NCBI GenBank assembly: GCA_003439945.1
Contig: QVRM01001062.1
Span: 92,825 to 156,824, forward strand
DNA: 64,000 nucleotides
Direction of reading: 5' to 3'
Source of the DNA: Dermanyssus gallinae
Lineage: Eukaryota; Arthropoda; Arachnida; Mesostigmata; Dermanyssidae
Shown piece after piece: positions 13,729-24,802 of this stretch. The notes under the pieces were generated by a model that made no database searches, had not been told where the DNA came from, and saw only the letters and a list, made by a program, of their open reading frames with translations. Position 1 is the first letter of the stretch; every line of letters begins with the position of its first letter. Position numbers and translations under genes: made by a program.

Positions 13729-14257
13729 CGGACTTGCTTACATTGCAGCCATGGTTTCTGAAATCAGGCTAACTTGCGAATAATTATGTTCTTGATGGTG
13801 ATAACAACAAAACTTGCAGGCGCGGATCAGGGAGGTGCGCATGTCTTACCTTCGTCGCCGTCGGCATCTGGCTTACCAGCCGGAGGTAGCAGTTGCGGCG
13901 GCGCCGGCGGAGGCCCAAGTTCGGGCATCACGGACGTCGTGTGTCCGCCGTCGTACAAGAACATCAACTATATGTTTAGGCCAATGCTGCGTTTCGTCGA
14001 AGAATTGGACGACTACGAGCGCACTCCTCTCTATATCGTGCTCACAGGAGCCGTCCAGGACTTTCTTGCTGTGGTCAACGAAGAACTGCAAGTTCGTATT
14101 TGTTTCTTCTGCTTAGTTTTGAAACACTGGAATTCGTTCACGTGATCGCTCGGAAATGTTTGTAGATAGAATAAAAAAATTATAGTTGCAATTTCAATCC
14201 ACCAACAGTTTAAATGCGATTCGTGTTTAAGACCAAAGTTACAGTACGAAATGTCTC

Positions 14258-14299
<42 letters not shown>

Positions 14300-14314
14300 C
14301 AGTGTATATAAATA

Positions 14315-14370
<56 letters not shown>

Positions 14371-14828
14371 TATTAGCAGATTATTGAGCTTCAACTTATG
14401 CTAGGGCATATTTCAAAGGTATTTTGCAGCGCTTATAGTTCTTAAGAGTTGCAATTTAGGTCTTGCTACTGGCAACCGGGTTTTATTTGGTAGCACATTT
14501 CGCAACTCACCGACACTTCGGGTGCTTTCTGGCAGACGGTCGTTGATCAATCGGACAAGCTGCTCGAAGAATTCCGCATCACAGCCACCGACTCGGACAC
14601 TCTAAGGAGCCTTAAAGTTACTCGACCAATCTTCCAGAGTTGCGTCGTTATCGATGGCATGCTCCAGGTATGATTTTGACATTGTTCACAGATTGACTCC
14701 ATGATCTCCCAGTATACTGTAATCCATCCGGTGTCATCATTGCAGAGGTCATTTATAAATTAGTTATGGCAATATGGGCGTAAATATGCCTTACCAAGCA
14801 CGGCTTACACGGTTTGTATACTGTTGAC

Positions 14829-14867
<39 letters not shown>

Positions 14868-17800
14868 CAGCTCTATATAATATATACTTTTATTTATATA
14901 ATTTCACTATGTTAGCACTTTGGAGTGGACAATTGTCTCTGCGCGAACGTGTGATCACGGGTTCTCTAATCCAGGGTTAGCCCAGTATATATATTGTAGC
15001 GTATTTTAGTTATTGAAAGCTCTTCTTAAGAAACACTTCCCTATGTATTTGTCGATGTTATTACGTTTGTTAGCTGACAAACAAAAACAAATGTTACACT
15101 TTGATAGATATTCACTCTGTTGATCTTGATTCCAGGTACTCCAAGAGCACGCTCAAGCTCTCCCTAAGTTTGCATCAGAATTCATAGAAAAGGGTACGTT
15201 TTATATTTGCTATATTTAAGTTATTTCAATATTGTAAATTAAGATGTAGTATCGAACTGATCTAACTGAATCAATTTAAAATATAAGTAACATCGGATTC
15301 TATTAAGTGGGATATGTTAACATGTTGGTCACTTGTTTTGATCCGTGGATCGTTTAATGTTACTTTACGACAAGGACAACGGTTTGTGTATTTTAGAATA
15401 GTATAGTACGCAATACGTTTTAGACGCACTATCTCGTATTAACGGTTCTTTATTACTTTGTCTATAAATGCAAGGTGTTCACGCCATGTGAAATATGTTG
15501 CCTCTGCATAAATCAAGCAACACTGCAGCCTGATAGTAATTTTGTGGTACTTTTTTCATTATTTCTATGTATTTCAATGTAGTTGGAATATAAGAAACAC
15601 TTCGGAGTAATGGAGTGTATGCGAGTTCAGCGTGGCCGGTGTGGAAAAATACTGCTTAATCATAACAGTGTAATTATACCTGTAATAATCTAATCATAAC
15701 CGTAACACCATGAACTGTTGGTTCATCGATTGTATGGTTTTATTAATTTTGCTTGCTGATGTTGTGGTATGTATGAATTACAGCCTGTGAGGTAATGAGC
15801 AAGGCCAAAGCCAGCGCCGAGAAAGCTTACCGAAGCATTGTTCCGTCACAAGAGGTACGGTGGTGAGACTTCTTAATTTTTGGCCATCCGCTAGGAAGAA
15901 ATATATGGAATCTTTTTGAGACTATCATGTCGATGAGCCTATATAATTTAATGGTGATAAACGGTGACCAGTATTGGTTACATGAATGTGGACGAACAGG
16001 CGCTGTGGAACGCCTGACCAACATCGCAGAAACGGAAACAGTCAGCGTTCTGGAGATGCTCTACATGCTTATCCATGTCCAACTTGACCCATACCGGCAT
16101 ATCCTAAGAACAGATTTCCTGCAGGATGGGTCTAACAAAGATAGAAGTATTTAAATTGAACATTAACTAAAATATATTTAGATCAGATAGATCTAAAGGG
16201 CCTGGGGTTAAGTGATGCGGAAAGCTGCATGTCCTGATATCCAAGCGTTCAGGCATATTTTCCATTCTATGTGTATAGTATAACTTATGGCCTATATTGT
16301 GGTACAGGTTCGTCAGACGAACAGCAATCACTGGATTTCCGACCCGGATATTTGTCGCTGCTTGATGGGTCTGCCTAATTGGATCAACTTAATCGGAGAT
16401 ATCGACCATCATGAAGAGGTAGAGGAGTCTTATCAAATCATGTAGCGATCGTACTAAAGTATTTACCAGAATTTCTGTAAAGTATATGATGACTATTTGT
16501 CGTATCATGATTATAGTACTGCTGTAGCATTGTATTAACATATATCTGTTTTAAGGCTATTTCACCTATGACAAATAATAATAATGTGTTTTAGTTAGCA
16601 TTGCATTGGCATTTTGCAATAATTCGCTTCTCTTGCTTTGGTTTCGGCATGTTAAAATAACTAACCAAAAACAAACTATTTTTGCGCATCATCATGACCA
16701 TTCTACCCGTCACTTACCTCAGATGGAGGAAGAGTCCCGAAGACATCCGTCTCCGAAATAAGCAGGAGGTGTCCATCCTTCTCTCGAAACCTCGGTCAGA
16801 AAAAAGATTATTCCGGCGAGCGAGATCTTCAGTAATGTCAACGATCTCAAGATGGTTGCACATCTTCATGAAAGCCTTGAATGGCTCAGTAAACGGACAC
16901 ACGGTATGGTATATATATGAACCATTGAGAATGCGTACTAAAAGAGCGGGAGTAACTATGACTCTCTTTCAGGCGTTGATGCCTGCGGCGCGCAAGTTAC
17001 CGCGTGCTGCGGGTATCTTCACGCGCCAATAGAAAGTTAGTCATATGTGTAAACTCCCGATAGTAACTTTTCCGAGGTCCCTTTTATGGGCATGGGAGGC
17101 ACGGCATACGATATTGTGTGGCAATGAATACTTATTGTCATACTGTCGATATATATATATATATATTATATATATATATATATATATATGCGTGCTGTGC
17201 GTGTATAAACCTTCAAAGACAGCAGAATATAATCTGCACTCATACAACTATGCAGGTGTTTCTATATATATATATAGTTGATTGTCCATGTGAGTAACAT
17301 CACGATGTACAGTATCGAGAAGCCTGTAGAGTGTATGCGAAGGTATTTTGCAGAGCTTATAGCTCATAAAAGCTGCAATTTAGGTCTTGCTACTGGCAAC
17401 CGGGTTTCATTTGATAGCACATTTCGCATCTCACCTTTATTATTTCTTTCAACAGAAGATGGTAGGTCGCTCTTTGGCGACAGACATTACGGTCGTACTA
17501 ACCATGCTAATCTACACATTGCCTATATATAGTAAGAGGCTCTGCAACAACTTTATTTTTTTCAGAAATGTGTGGGTCGTTTAAATGCGATAAGGATCAT
17601 CCAGCTGAAGACAGTAATCTCGCAGAGGCCCTACGTAAGCTCAGACAACTCGCGGATGACCTGCAGGAACAAGCAAATACCTGTCTACTGCTCTTGCATC
17701 TTGAGGTATTGGCTTGTTTTACAACATCTAACATGTATTGTTACCCTACCAAAAAAATCCTGATTTTGCTTCAAGGTGTGCACTCGAGGTTCCCCTACTG

Positions 17801-19524
17801 CCTGGCTTCCTTATGGTATTTCTAACTAACATTTGTGGGGTTTTGCGCGCTGGGGTCGATCGCTTGTGTTGCTCCGTATATGTAGGTTCGAGTGCACTGT
17901 TTCTACTACTTGCTTCCGCTAGTAGCGGAGGGTCACTTTACGACCGCAGCGAGCAGCTGTGTGGGAGCAAGTTCGAGTTCAGTGGATGGCGCTGGCGGCG
18001 GCAGCGGCGGTAACACTACGGGCGCGAGTGGCGGAGGCTCTGGTGCGGCTAACAGTCAGGATACCGATCGGCAGGTCATCGAACTTGCCGCCGATCTTAG
18101 CCGAATCGACAGCGCGCTCAACAACGCGGTCCAACCGCGCAAACATAAGTACGTACGACACATCCGTAGATACAGAATAATTTAGCCGAGTTTCAGTACA
18201 TCCCCATCGCACATTTAATTACAATATCCTTAATGTTGTAACAAGATTGATACTTAGCAGGCCAACCAGTTAGCAACATGCGCATGTAAGCATGCACCTT
18301 GCCTAAAGTATTTGTGAGGATACATTATTTTACTTTTTCACGGTCAACATCTAAGCAGAACGTGTCTATTGCCGTGTAATTACAGATACGTGTTCGAAGG
18401 CTTGGGCCAGGTCGTCGCTGTGATTCTGATGAATGCCGTCCCTCAGATTCATCGAATTAACGATCTGGGAGTCAAACGGATTTGTAGGTAAGTTCATAGG
18501 ATAATTGTCCGTGCGTCGTTGCTGAAGTTACGCGTCTATTTGAGGCGCCCATTTCCGCCGATAAATCTTTGAAATTCCTCTTAAAATTATATTCATTTTT
18601 TTATTTGAGTATTTCGCCGTGAATAATCATATATCACTGTTATGGTGACGTCTTCATGCAGGGATATATACGCCATACAACAAAAGCTTACAGCTATCGC
18701 TGCTGGCCGCGAAGTGTCGCTCGATCATGCACGGCAGTATTTCGAACTCATGCTCCTCTCCGGCCAGGACGTCCTCAACGGGATAGTCGAAAATGGACCG
18801 CAGTTTCAGTATCTCGACTACAAGTATGTATTTATAAGCGTGTCCCAACTTGAGGGAGGGCTGCACGTGTTGTCCAGGGTGTCAGCCTTTCCTTCTGCTT
18901 TCATTTCGATGATCCGTTTTGAGCATTTAAAAATTTTGCTCAGCTTTCCACGCCTGCAGTCTCCGCGACCAAGCAGCTGCGTTGGGCCTAAAAGCAAACG
19001 TGGTTAGCGTTTCTGAACGTGTTTGTTCATTGATCTTTCTCAAAAATAGGACTAGGGCAAGGCAGCTTTTATGCCTTAAGTGCAATAATAACTATTATTG
19101 TGTATGGAGTACACTGGCATCTTCTGTGTGAATAACCTGATTTTGGCGAGCAGTTCGTCAGGATAGACCTTGGTTTCTAAAAATAATGCGACAATGAATT
19201 GACGAGTGGCGCCCGGTGGGGTCTTCGTCTGATTGTCTACTGCAAATTAACTAAACAAAATGGTACTGATCATTTTACGAAACTCTCAGTCTTTTCTTGT
19301 TTGAGTGCTTTGTATTTATTTGTCTCGCGATATGTACGCATAGCCATGGAATTGCTTTATTTGGTTGTGTCCTTAACAGAGTACCATGTCGGTGTCATCA
19401 TGTTGTTTCCTCTAGGAACCTTTTAGAGCTACTATGTCGTTCGCGTCCGGACGAAAAAGAGCGCATGGAATGGTACAACAACAGGCTGAAGGACATCCTT
19501 TCCGAAGTGCCTGTAAAAATTTAA
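6661..19524 (+). CDS. EXOC4: Exocyst complex component 4 (Sec8), 19 exons
   Basis: Sec8 is a core subunit of the exocyst, the octamer that tethers secretory vesicles to the plasma membrane. Exons: 6661-6785, 7036-7192, 8894-9063, 9594-9675, 10124-10437, 11945-12079, 13208-13602, 13820-14091, 14536-14667, 15136-15193, 15784-15854, 16308-16418, 16723-16903, 16973-17035, 17566-17705, 17886-18148, 18386-18487, 18662-18823, 19416-19524. All introns are GT-AG and phases agree at every junction. The total is 3042 nt, about 1013 residues against 974 in human. Recognisable Sec8 blocks are LISVIRALSSS in exon 1, the N-terminal coiled Sec8 domain in exons 2-4 (LLQCKREELRRLWLE), MVAHLHESLEWLSKRT in exon 13, VRVHCFYYLLPLVAEGH in exon 16 and YVFEGLGQVV in exon 17. 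Exons 7, 8 and 16 add Gln- or Gly/Ser-rich linkers that make it longer. The donor of exon 8 (GTTCGT) is weak. Exon 13 contains a frame break described separately. Confidence 0.95.
7880..8215 (-). pseudogene. Inverted, decayed copy of EXOC4 leader and exon 1
   Basis: Read on the minus strand, this segment aligns with 6405-6760. Shared landmarks include GACGGA/TGCGTAATGAATT, GGTCGAG-AGGGGTC, TTCGGCTTGTTTTAA and GCAGGCGGT-CAACG, running through the start codon into exon 1. The start codon is changed (ATG to ATT) and the coding part has lost its frame. Arms are about 1.2 kb apart and flank exons 1 and 2, so a primary transcript starting upstream could fold back on itself. Confidence 0.8.
8220..8335 (+). 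mobile_element. LINE reverse transcriptase scrap
   Basis: The plus-strand reading includes AGFVNFSAVFDTAWRAIFF. It resembles RT motif A of R1/Jockey-type LINEs (VDxSxAFDTxxW), with the catalytic Asp region recognisable. Nothing else of the element is intact here. It sits in EXOC4 intron 2. Confidence 0.5.
10620..11560 (+). mobile_element. LINE relic in EXOC4 intron 5
   Basis: At 11414-11515 the plus strand encodes LMDYVDEIGLSINRKKTVVV, KF, stop, EDGRLAETTF. This matches the post-YxDD segment of LINE RTs (GLxINxxKTxxxxF followed by GRLAETTFL), with one in-frame stop. Upstream, 10932-11100 is open and rich in Ile, Val and Leu but I cannot place it in a domain. The exact ends are unclear. Confidence 0.5.
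12290..12780 (-). mobile_element. Mariner transposase relic in EXOC4 intron 6
   Basis: The minus strand reads FPHHGSAPAHRAEL, a shifted frame, then FGVTLVKHRINAPG and TTCDFLNK. These match the mariner segments around the second and third catalytic Asp (HDNAPAH... and HPPYSPDLxxCDFFLF). The second Asp has been replaced and the frame is broken. A related relic lies at 51.66-52.32 kb; both belong to a subfamily different from the better-preserved copy at 38.6 kb. Confidence 0.65.
13667..13724. repeat. (TA)n microsatellite in EXOC4 intron 7
   Basis: About 58 bp of TA directly inside the short intron between exons 7 and 8, ending roughly 95 bp before the exon 8 acceptor. Confidence 0.9.
14258..14366. 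repeat. Compound (TA)n tract in EXOC4 intron 8
   Basis: Two TA runs (about 14258-14296 and 14318-14366) are separated by a 21-bp unique spacer. They lie in the intron before exon 9. Confidence 0.85.
14412..14515 (+). repeat. Intronic duplicated block, copy 1
   Basis: This block, just upstream of the exon 9 acceptor, matches 17336-17437 upstream of exon 15. Landmarks in order are AGGTATTTTGCAG, TGCAATTTAGGTCTTGCTAC, TGGCAACCGGGTTT and AGCACATTTCGCA. The two copies differ at few positions, point the same way, and both lie within about 130 bp of a downstream splice acceptor. Confidence 0.85.
16723..16903 (+). other. EXOC4 exon 13 with internal frame break
   Basis: With the acceptor at 16722 the exon opens as MEEES in phase with exon 12, then meets a TAA at 16759-16761. 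The Sec8-like sequence EDIRLRNKQEVSILLS continues in the +1 frame, and KIIPASEIFSNVNDLKMV is back in the first frame. The switches fall at a CCC run (about 16736-16738) and an A6 run (16800-16805). One extra C and one missing A would restore everything, and the exon length already fits both neighbouring phases. An alternative acceptor at AAG/AGT (exon from 16733) would need only the missing A. A small assembly error at homopolymers is the simplest reading; a real disabling mutation is possible. Confidence 0.75.
17150..17190. repeat. (TA)n microsatellite in EXOC4 intron 14
   Basis: About 40 bp of TA with one register shift, about 115 bp after the exon 14 donor. Confidence 0.85.
17336..17437 (+). 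repeat. Intronic duplicated block, copy 2
   Basis: Second copy of the block at 14412-14515, in EXOC4 intron 14. The first copy is followed by about 20 bp before the exon 9 acceptor; here about 130 bp separate it from exon 15. It may be a short interspersed repeat or an ectopic copy made within the gene. Confidence 0.85.
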
Positions 19525-19770
19525 GCGATTTCCTTGTGTCCTGCAGCACCAGAAGAAGAAGCCGTGGCTAGCGATAACTGTGCTAGCCAGTGCGTCTACC
19601 GGATGATTATTGCGTATTACTCAGACCTAAACAGGGCATAACTAAGCCACGATTTGTCCTAAGAGGAATGGATGCGCAGGCGGCGACAACTACAGATAAT
19701 TAAGTCATACGTGGCAGTAATATTTATTCATGGTTTTTGTTACACTAGCACTACAGCTAAATTATATACA

Positions 19771-19776
19771 AATAAA
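19771..19776 (+). terminator. Candidate EXOC4 polyadenylation signal
   Basis: AATAAA lies about 250 bp after the EXOC4 stop codon (19522-19524). It is the first canonical hexamer downstream and lies before the repeat-rich region that starts near 19.93 kb. Confidence 0.5.
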
Positions 19777-19925
19777 AAGAGTTATTTCCTGTACAATTAT
19801 ATCAGATATGAGCGTTTTCCCTTAAAATTTGGCGGTGTAATATATTTGCGACGAAGAAAAAGGCCGTATATAATATGCGCATCGACGTTTAAATGCTATG
19901 TGGCTCGTATTACGAAACTGCTTAT

Positions 19926-20440
19926 TGCGGCGTAGTTTTGGAAGATGTCCAGACTATGCTTGATGCAACTGAAAATTAAATATGTATTCCACTGAAGAGT
20001 TCTGCGGATTAATTTCTCTCTAAAATAGAAATCCCAGAAACGTCATTCGTTTCCGTTAATCTTGGACATATATGGAATATGTTGTATATTCATCTTCGGA
20101 TAATGTCAGCGACCTGACGCCCAGATAGCTGGCGCTGACCGACATGTTTCATGATTATATTTGGTGCAGACGAGGCCGCAAAATGTGCAGCAACACTCAT
20201 CGGAGGTGTTATGGAACCCAATGCGATGGCACAGTTTGTGGTGGAACCCATAGATGGAGTAGCGGGTGAGAACGTGACTCTCCATGTATTGTTCAACATT
20301 GCCGGTGTTTCGTAGAACGCTTCTGGCACTTTTCTCATCTTCTGCTTAAAGTGCCTACGGAGCTCGCAGTGACGCGGTAGCCGGAAGATGAAAGCGGTTT
20401 ACCAGATCCTCGTTGAACGGCGTCATCCTCGACAGACTTT
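19926..20440 (-). repeat. Dispersed repeat with Cys/His-rich frame, copy 1
   Basis: The block begins GGCGTAGTTTTGGAA and includes TTTCCGTTAATCTTGGACAT and GACGCCCAGATAGCTGGCG. The same parts recur at 24803-24905, 25080-25135 and 28205-28575. The minus strand of the last part encodes a stretch starting RxVPEAFYxTPAML followed in the second copy by a Cys/His-rich tail. This suggests the remains of a retroelement protein with a zinc-binding end. I do not recognise the family. Confidence 0.55.
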
Positions 20441-21130
20441 AAGTTAGCCTGGTTTGTGCGTTTGTAGGGAGGCCCAAAACTCTCTTAAGGAACGTTGCCT
20501 TCACCGTGTCGAGAGCGCTAAGCTGCTGAGCGGATAGTTGTTCCCAGATTAATAGAATAGAAAGCATCTTCATGCATGTAATAAACCGTTGTCCTTGTTC
20601 TCGCAACCCACCTGGGCACATATATGGTACGGCTTCTGCGATTGTTCGGTCTTAAGGCAAAAAATTATCAATAAGACTAGCACCCATACGTTGAGCTAAA
20701 ACCCGTCTGTCATTTTTCCTAAGTGTGTCAATTAAGGGCGGTAGTACAACATTGTTCGTTTTGAGGTCACATCTTCTGTGGACACCTTCGATCATGTCTA
20801 TGTATATACACAAATATGAATCACATACGGGTGGACAGTATAAAAGTTTGGACAACAGAACCGATTTGTACAAACGAGAATACACCGTGGGCTCCTTGAC
20901 AATAAAACAGCGAGACGACATATTCACAAGTATGGATGTTGCTTTGACTAGTTATTTGATATGTGCGGAGAAGGTGAGGTCCTCCGAGATTAAGACTCCG
21001 AGATCCCGCGTCACGTTGGCCGTTGGCAGTGTTGACCCGTTGAGTAGGTAGTTTGGCTCGGAGGAGCCATGTTTCACAACGAGACATTAGTGAACGAAGA
21101 GCTGCATACCATTGTCAACGCACCACCATC
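20441..21130 (-). mobile_element. Jockey/CR1-like LINE remnant (RT C-terminal part)
   Basis: Minus-strand frames in order are VVKHGSSEPNYLLNGS, TRDLGVLISEDLTFSAHI, then YSRLYKSVLLSKLLYCPPV and IDMIEGVHRR. This is the post-catalytic thumb region of Jockey/CR1 RTs, where TRDLGVxIxxxLxFxxHI is typical. Next to it, SALDTVKATFLKRVLGLPTN (20440-20620) belongs to another LINE's C-terminal region, so at least two insertions are nested here. All frames are broken. Confidence 0.7.
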
Positions 21131-21138
21131 CACCGCGA

Positions 21139-21400
21139 ACTGCAATGCGGTGCGCTCCAATGATGATTAATGTGATACCATATGATGACACCAGGCTTTT
21201 CTCAGGTTGAACAGTATTGGAACTGTTTTAACTGAGAGCTTCTGTGGAGCCTGGATTGGGATCATGGCGACGATGCTGTTATTAATTCGCTGAGATATGT
21301 GGGCCGAGAAAGATGTCCCGCTTGGCGTTAGCTCGATGACTACCAAAGCCTTTGTATTATTTGCTACAACCCTCATACCTCCTGTCATCCCCCCTAACCG
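21139..21400 (-). other. Unassigned retroelement debris
   Basis: Short minus-strand frame with a segment SAHISQRINNSIVAMIP, reminiscent of RT C-terminal regions but too short to assign. No gene is supported between 21130 and 21620. Confidence 0.25.
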
Positions 21401-21621
21401 GGTCCTATAGGTGAAACTGATGTTGCTTGCTTACAGCTAAGGGGGAGGGGTCTCAAATACTATCACAACCTATCGTGTAACTATCCGCACCGGTTCTTGT
21501 TTGAAACTCTGTAAATTAATTTTCTTGCAATTCAGGCCCCCACAAAGCTTATATCTGGGCGCCATCCGTTAGACCGAGACCACATCCACCATCACGCCAA
21601 TAACTTCGCCAACCGCATCGT

Positions 21622-23195
21622 TTACAATGACGCGCGCCGTCGTACAGCCTCCTCCTTGGCCGTCATGATCCCTGTTATTGCGCGCGCAAGTCTGTTCCAC
21701 TGTTCTCGAGACTCCAACATACGTGCAACAACATCCTTTAGATCTAAAGTATCTTCGAGCAGCCCGCCTCTTAGTACTCTCCGTGCTGGGCAGTGGAACA
21801 CCGTGTGTTGCAGTGTGTCTCGGGTTATCATGTTGCAGAAAATGCAGATGTCTGAATTCGTCTTTCCGATCCTCCTTAAATACGCCTGGAACTCCCCATG
21901 ACCTGTAGGGACCTGCGTGATGACGTCGGGGATAACTGTCTTAACAGGAAAGCCAGGTTCCCCTTCTTGAATGGCGTCCCACTCACGTTGCCACTTCTCC
22001 ATCGTCTGCGAATGGGCGTCGGTATGATCAAACAGGGGATCCGACCACACAGCTGCTCGTTTGTCAGCCTTGAAATCCCATGGTATGGTTCCGGCTAGAA
22101 CCAGCGCTGCGGGTGTGCTGACGGTCCTGTAACCGCTAAATATTCTCAGAGCAGCCCCTCTCTGTGTCCTCCGTAGTATATCTCTGTTGCGTTGGGTTGC
22201 GGTCCACACGGGTGAACCGAACAGTGCCACTGACTCTCCTACTTTGATGAGCAATCGTCTCTTTTCCGCCCGAGCTCCGTGGGTGTTAGGAAGGAGCCGT
22301 GCAATCTCATTAATCACTTAAAGGCGATCTTAATATGAGTGGTTCCTCGTAGACCGCGATCGAGATAGACACCGAGATACCGAGTCGTGTTCGAGATCTT
22401 TATTTCCTCTCCAATGTTAGCCTAACGTGTCGACAGTGTCTGCGGTCTATGAGCAGTACGGCCTCACTTTTTGAAGGGAGTACCTGCAGCCCGGCCTCGT
22501 CCATCCAGTCCTCGATCTCTTTCAGTTCCTCGAGGTGGTTTGCCGTTCGCACCTGTACCGTGAGTGCCAGGTCGTCTGCATAGGCTACAAGCTCTGATCC
22601 CTGGGACATATTCGGATGGCGAAGGACGTCGGCGTATGTCAGAGTCCACAGTAGAGGGCCTAAAATCAATCCCTGTGGCACTCCGGCCGTCATCGCAAAT
22701 TATTTTTTATCGCTCTGCACCGATAGAGCTTCCAGATAATCTGAGAGCAATTCCGAGCATTTTTTTCGGAATCCGTACTCTGAATCAGGAATTAGCCCGT
22801 ATCTTTCCGCAAACGATTGCAGTCTTGCTTCCACAATTGCCTCGATACCCTTGGATAGCGTGCTCAGGAAACAGATCGGACGGTAAGAACCATTCATTTC
22901 GGGATTAGCACTAAGTCAGTCTTTTTCCAGGCTGGTGGTATCTTCCCCTCTTTTAGGGTCTCCGTGGCCATTGCTGCAACAACTTTTGGGTAATTCTTAA
23001 ACAGTAGGCGAACTGCCGCGGCCGAGATTCCGTCTGGGTCAGATGCTTTTCCAATCTTAGTCCGTTCCGCAGCTTGCAATACCTCCATACGTGTAACTGC
23101 CGGAATCAAATTAACGCACGTTTCAGGCTCTGTTTCCTCCGGGTCGCTTGGCGTCGTCTCCTCACGCTCGCCCATTAGCACAATGTCCTCCACAA
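21622..23195 (-). mobile_element. R1-like non-LTR retrotransposon, 5'-truncated and broken
   Basis: Minus-strand frames follow the order of an R1-type ORF2. First is the pre-RT linker with KIGKASDPDGISAAAVRLL (22894-23193). Then come RT fingers GSYRPICFLSTLSKGIEAIV (22700-22897), RT palm AGVPQGLILGPLLW and the catalytic YADD (22400-22693), RYLGVYLDRGLRG (about 22330-22390), and the C-terminal domain with TGHGEFQAYL and CxFC-x9-HTVFHC (21622-22317). Between 22700 and 22693 roughly 70 residues including the first catalytic Asp are missing, and several frameshifts and a stop separate the frames. The 5' end stops abruptly at about 23195 against the serpin-like duplication, so it is 5'-truncated or was cut by the duplication boundary. 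Confidence 0.85.
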
Positions 23196-23317
23196 GAGAC
23201 GATTGCCGACTGCAACAACTACTATGGCGTATACAACGGCTGCGGCGGAGGCGGCGCGTTCATCATCATCGTCATAATCACAGACACGGTAGCACATTGA
23301 CTAACACAGACTCTATC

Positions 23318-23578
23318 TAGACTATCCTCCGTCCCCTACGTACTTGGAACTTAACCTGAAGTACTTATCTTCAATGCACCGAGGGCCGAACATGTTAAGA
23401 TATCTAGGGTTTCCCTAACAGTCCTTGTGGCAGCTTGGGCGCTGACTCTCAGCGATATGGTTTATGAGCATGGCTCAAAGAAAAATCGATCAACAACAGA
23501 GATCGAACAGGCGACACCCCGGTAGATGACAACCATGACAACTAGCGCACTAGTCCCCTAGACCACGCCGCCACTACA
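23318..23578 (-). mobile_element. tRNA-derived SINE inserted in serpin copy leader
   Basis: These 261 bp are absent from the intact serpin leader. The minus strand starts with a tRNA-like head: GGCGTGGTCTAGGGGACTAG (A box region) and GCCTGTTCGATCTC (B box). The body ends CCACAAGGACTGTTAGGG near 23420. A second copy with the same head and CCACAAGGACTGTTGGGG lies at 46700-46885 on the minus strand. A clear target-site duplication is not evident. Confidence 0.75.
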
Positions 23579-23749
23579 GAGTGCTGCATAACCGTTTGTC
23601 TGTCAGACTGTTTGTTGTCCGGCTGATTCGGGACAATAACGACGTCGAAAACGGCCGCATCGAAAACAGTGGAAGCTGTCGTCGATCGATCCCAACTCGC
23701 CACACACTTTTTCTCGTTGCGCTTGGCCGTGCTCAACGATGTCCGAACA

Positions 23750-24455
23750 AGACTTAAGGAAGCATATACTTATTGTTCGTATATTACAATATGTATGTGG
23801 GACACATATTACGGAAGATCAGCTATGGCAATGGGCCTAGCGGGTGTGTATTGTGACTATCACGTGTCCGCTTCGTCTAGGCTAGGCCGAGACCACTTCA
23901 GAAGTGTGTCTTGAACGGAGGCCGCGTTTCCACGTTGTATGTCAAGATCCAGACGTTGTTTAAAAATTGATGACGATCTGCTATCACCGGTTGACATGTT
24001 TAACATATTGCCGACTTTGCGGATCAGTTGTCTGGTCCGAACATCAGGAGCACCCAAGGTCTCAAACGCGAGAGGCCAGAATTCGTGGGGATACCCGATT
24101 GATGAGTCTTTTCTTAACTTGTTGGGTTCTACAAGGTGGGCTGCATAACCAGCTTCGGATGCGCCGCCACCGACCATAGAAGGTGCTAGGGAGTCATTAA
24201 CGTTTGCATCTCAAACCAGCATTTTGCCTCGCTCGAATGGTGTAAGTGTCATCACATCTGGGCGCCTGCCGTTCTCCGCACAGACGCCCGAGGGTTCAAG
24301 GATGCACGGAGGACCGCATGACCTAAGGGCTCTGCTGAAGGTCTCATTGATAGCTGCATGTCCAGGGCGTCAGCCTGCGCTGATGATACATTATAGGCCG
24401 TGATGTCCCAGTTTGTCAACGGGGTTACCACATTCACTTAAGTGAGACTTAAGGA
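23750..24455. repeat. 11-bp target-site duplication flanking an RT insert
   Basis: AGACTTAAGGA occurs at 23750-23760 and again at 24445-24455. The intact serpin leader has only one copy of the corresponding site (CAAGACGATTCAGA before the ATG). The duplicated bases bracket the 684-bp insert exactly, as expected of target-primed reverse transcription. Confidence 0.85.
23761..24444 (-). mobile_element. 5'-truncated RT element tail with PD-(D/E)XK-like nuclease end, copy 1
   Basis: The minus strand encodes MVGGGASEAGYA, SSIGYPHEFWPLAFETLG, TGDSRSS and DIQRGNAASVQDTLL (23860-24177). Upstream of these, 24190-24440 corresponds to the nuclease-like segment that is better kept in copy 2 at 25534-25770. 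Only the 3' end of the element is present. It sits between 11-bp duplications inside the serpin copy's leader, ending one base before the serpin ATG. Confidence 0.8.
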
Positions 24456-24802
24456 TGGCGTCGCCCAACGTAAAACCGGACGCAAAATATACCCTTGGAT
24501 TGGGCTTTCTACAAAAGTTGTGCCGGGATCCGGAGAAGAACTCTGCCTTCTTAACGCCCAGCCGTGGGATCGCGTTCCCGATGCTAGTGGCCGGAGTCAA
24601 AGGTGACACGAAGAAGCAACTTCTCGCTTTGCTTGGCTATGCTTATGAGGCCGACCTTCACGCAATGTACGCCGAGGTCACAAAAGACAAGGAACTGACC
24701 ATTCAAATTGCTTATAACTGCCGGCCCTGAACAAACTCAAAAATCCGAATAATTTGAAACACTCGTTAAGGACAAATACCAGTCGGAGATTGAGTAGGTC
24801 GG

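Noticed and set aside
24455..24730. Second functional serpin gene
   Set aside because: It stops after 91 codons, continues in other frames and lacks the sheet A and reactive-loop regions.
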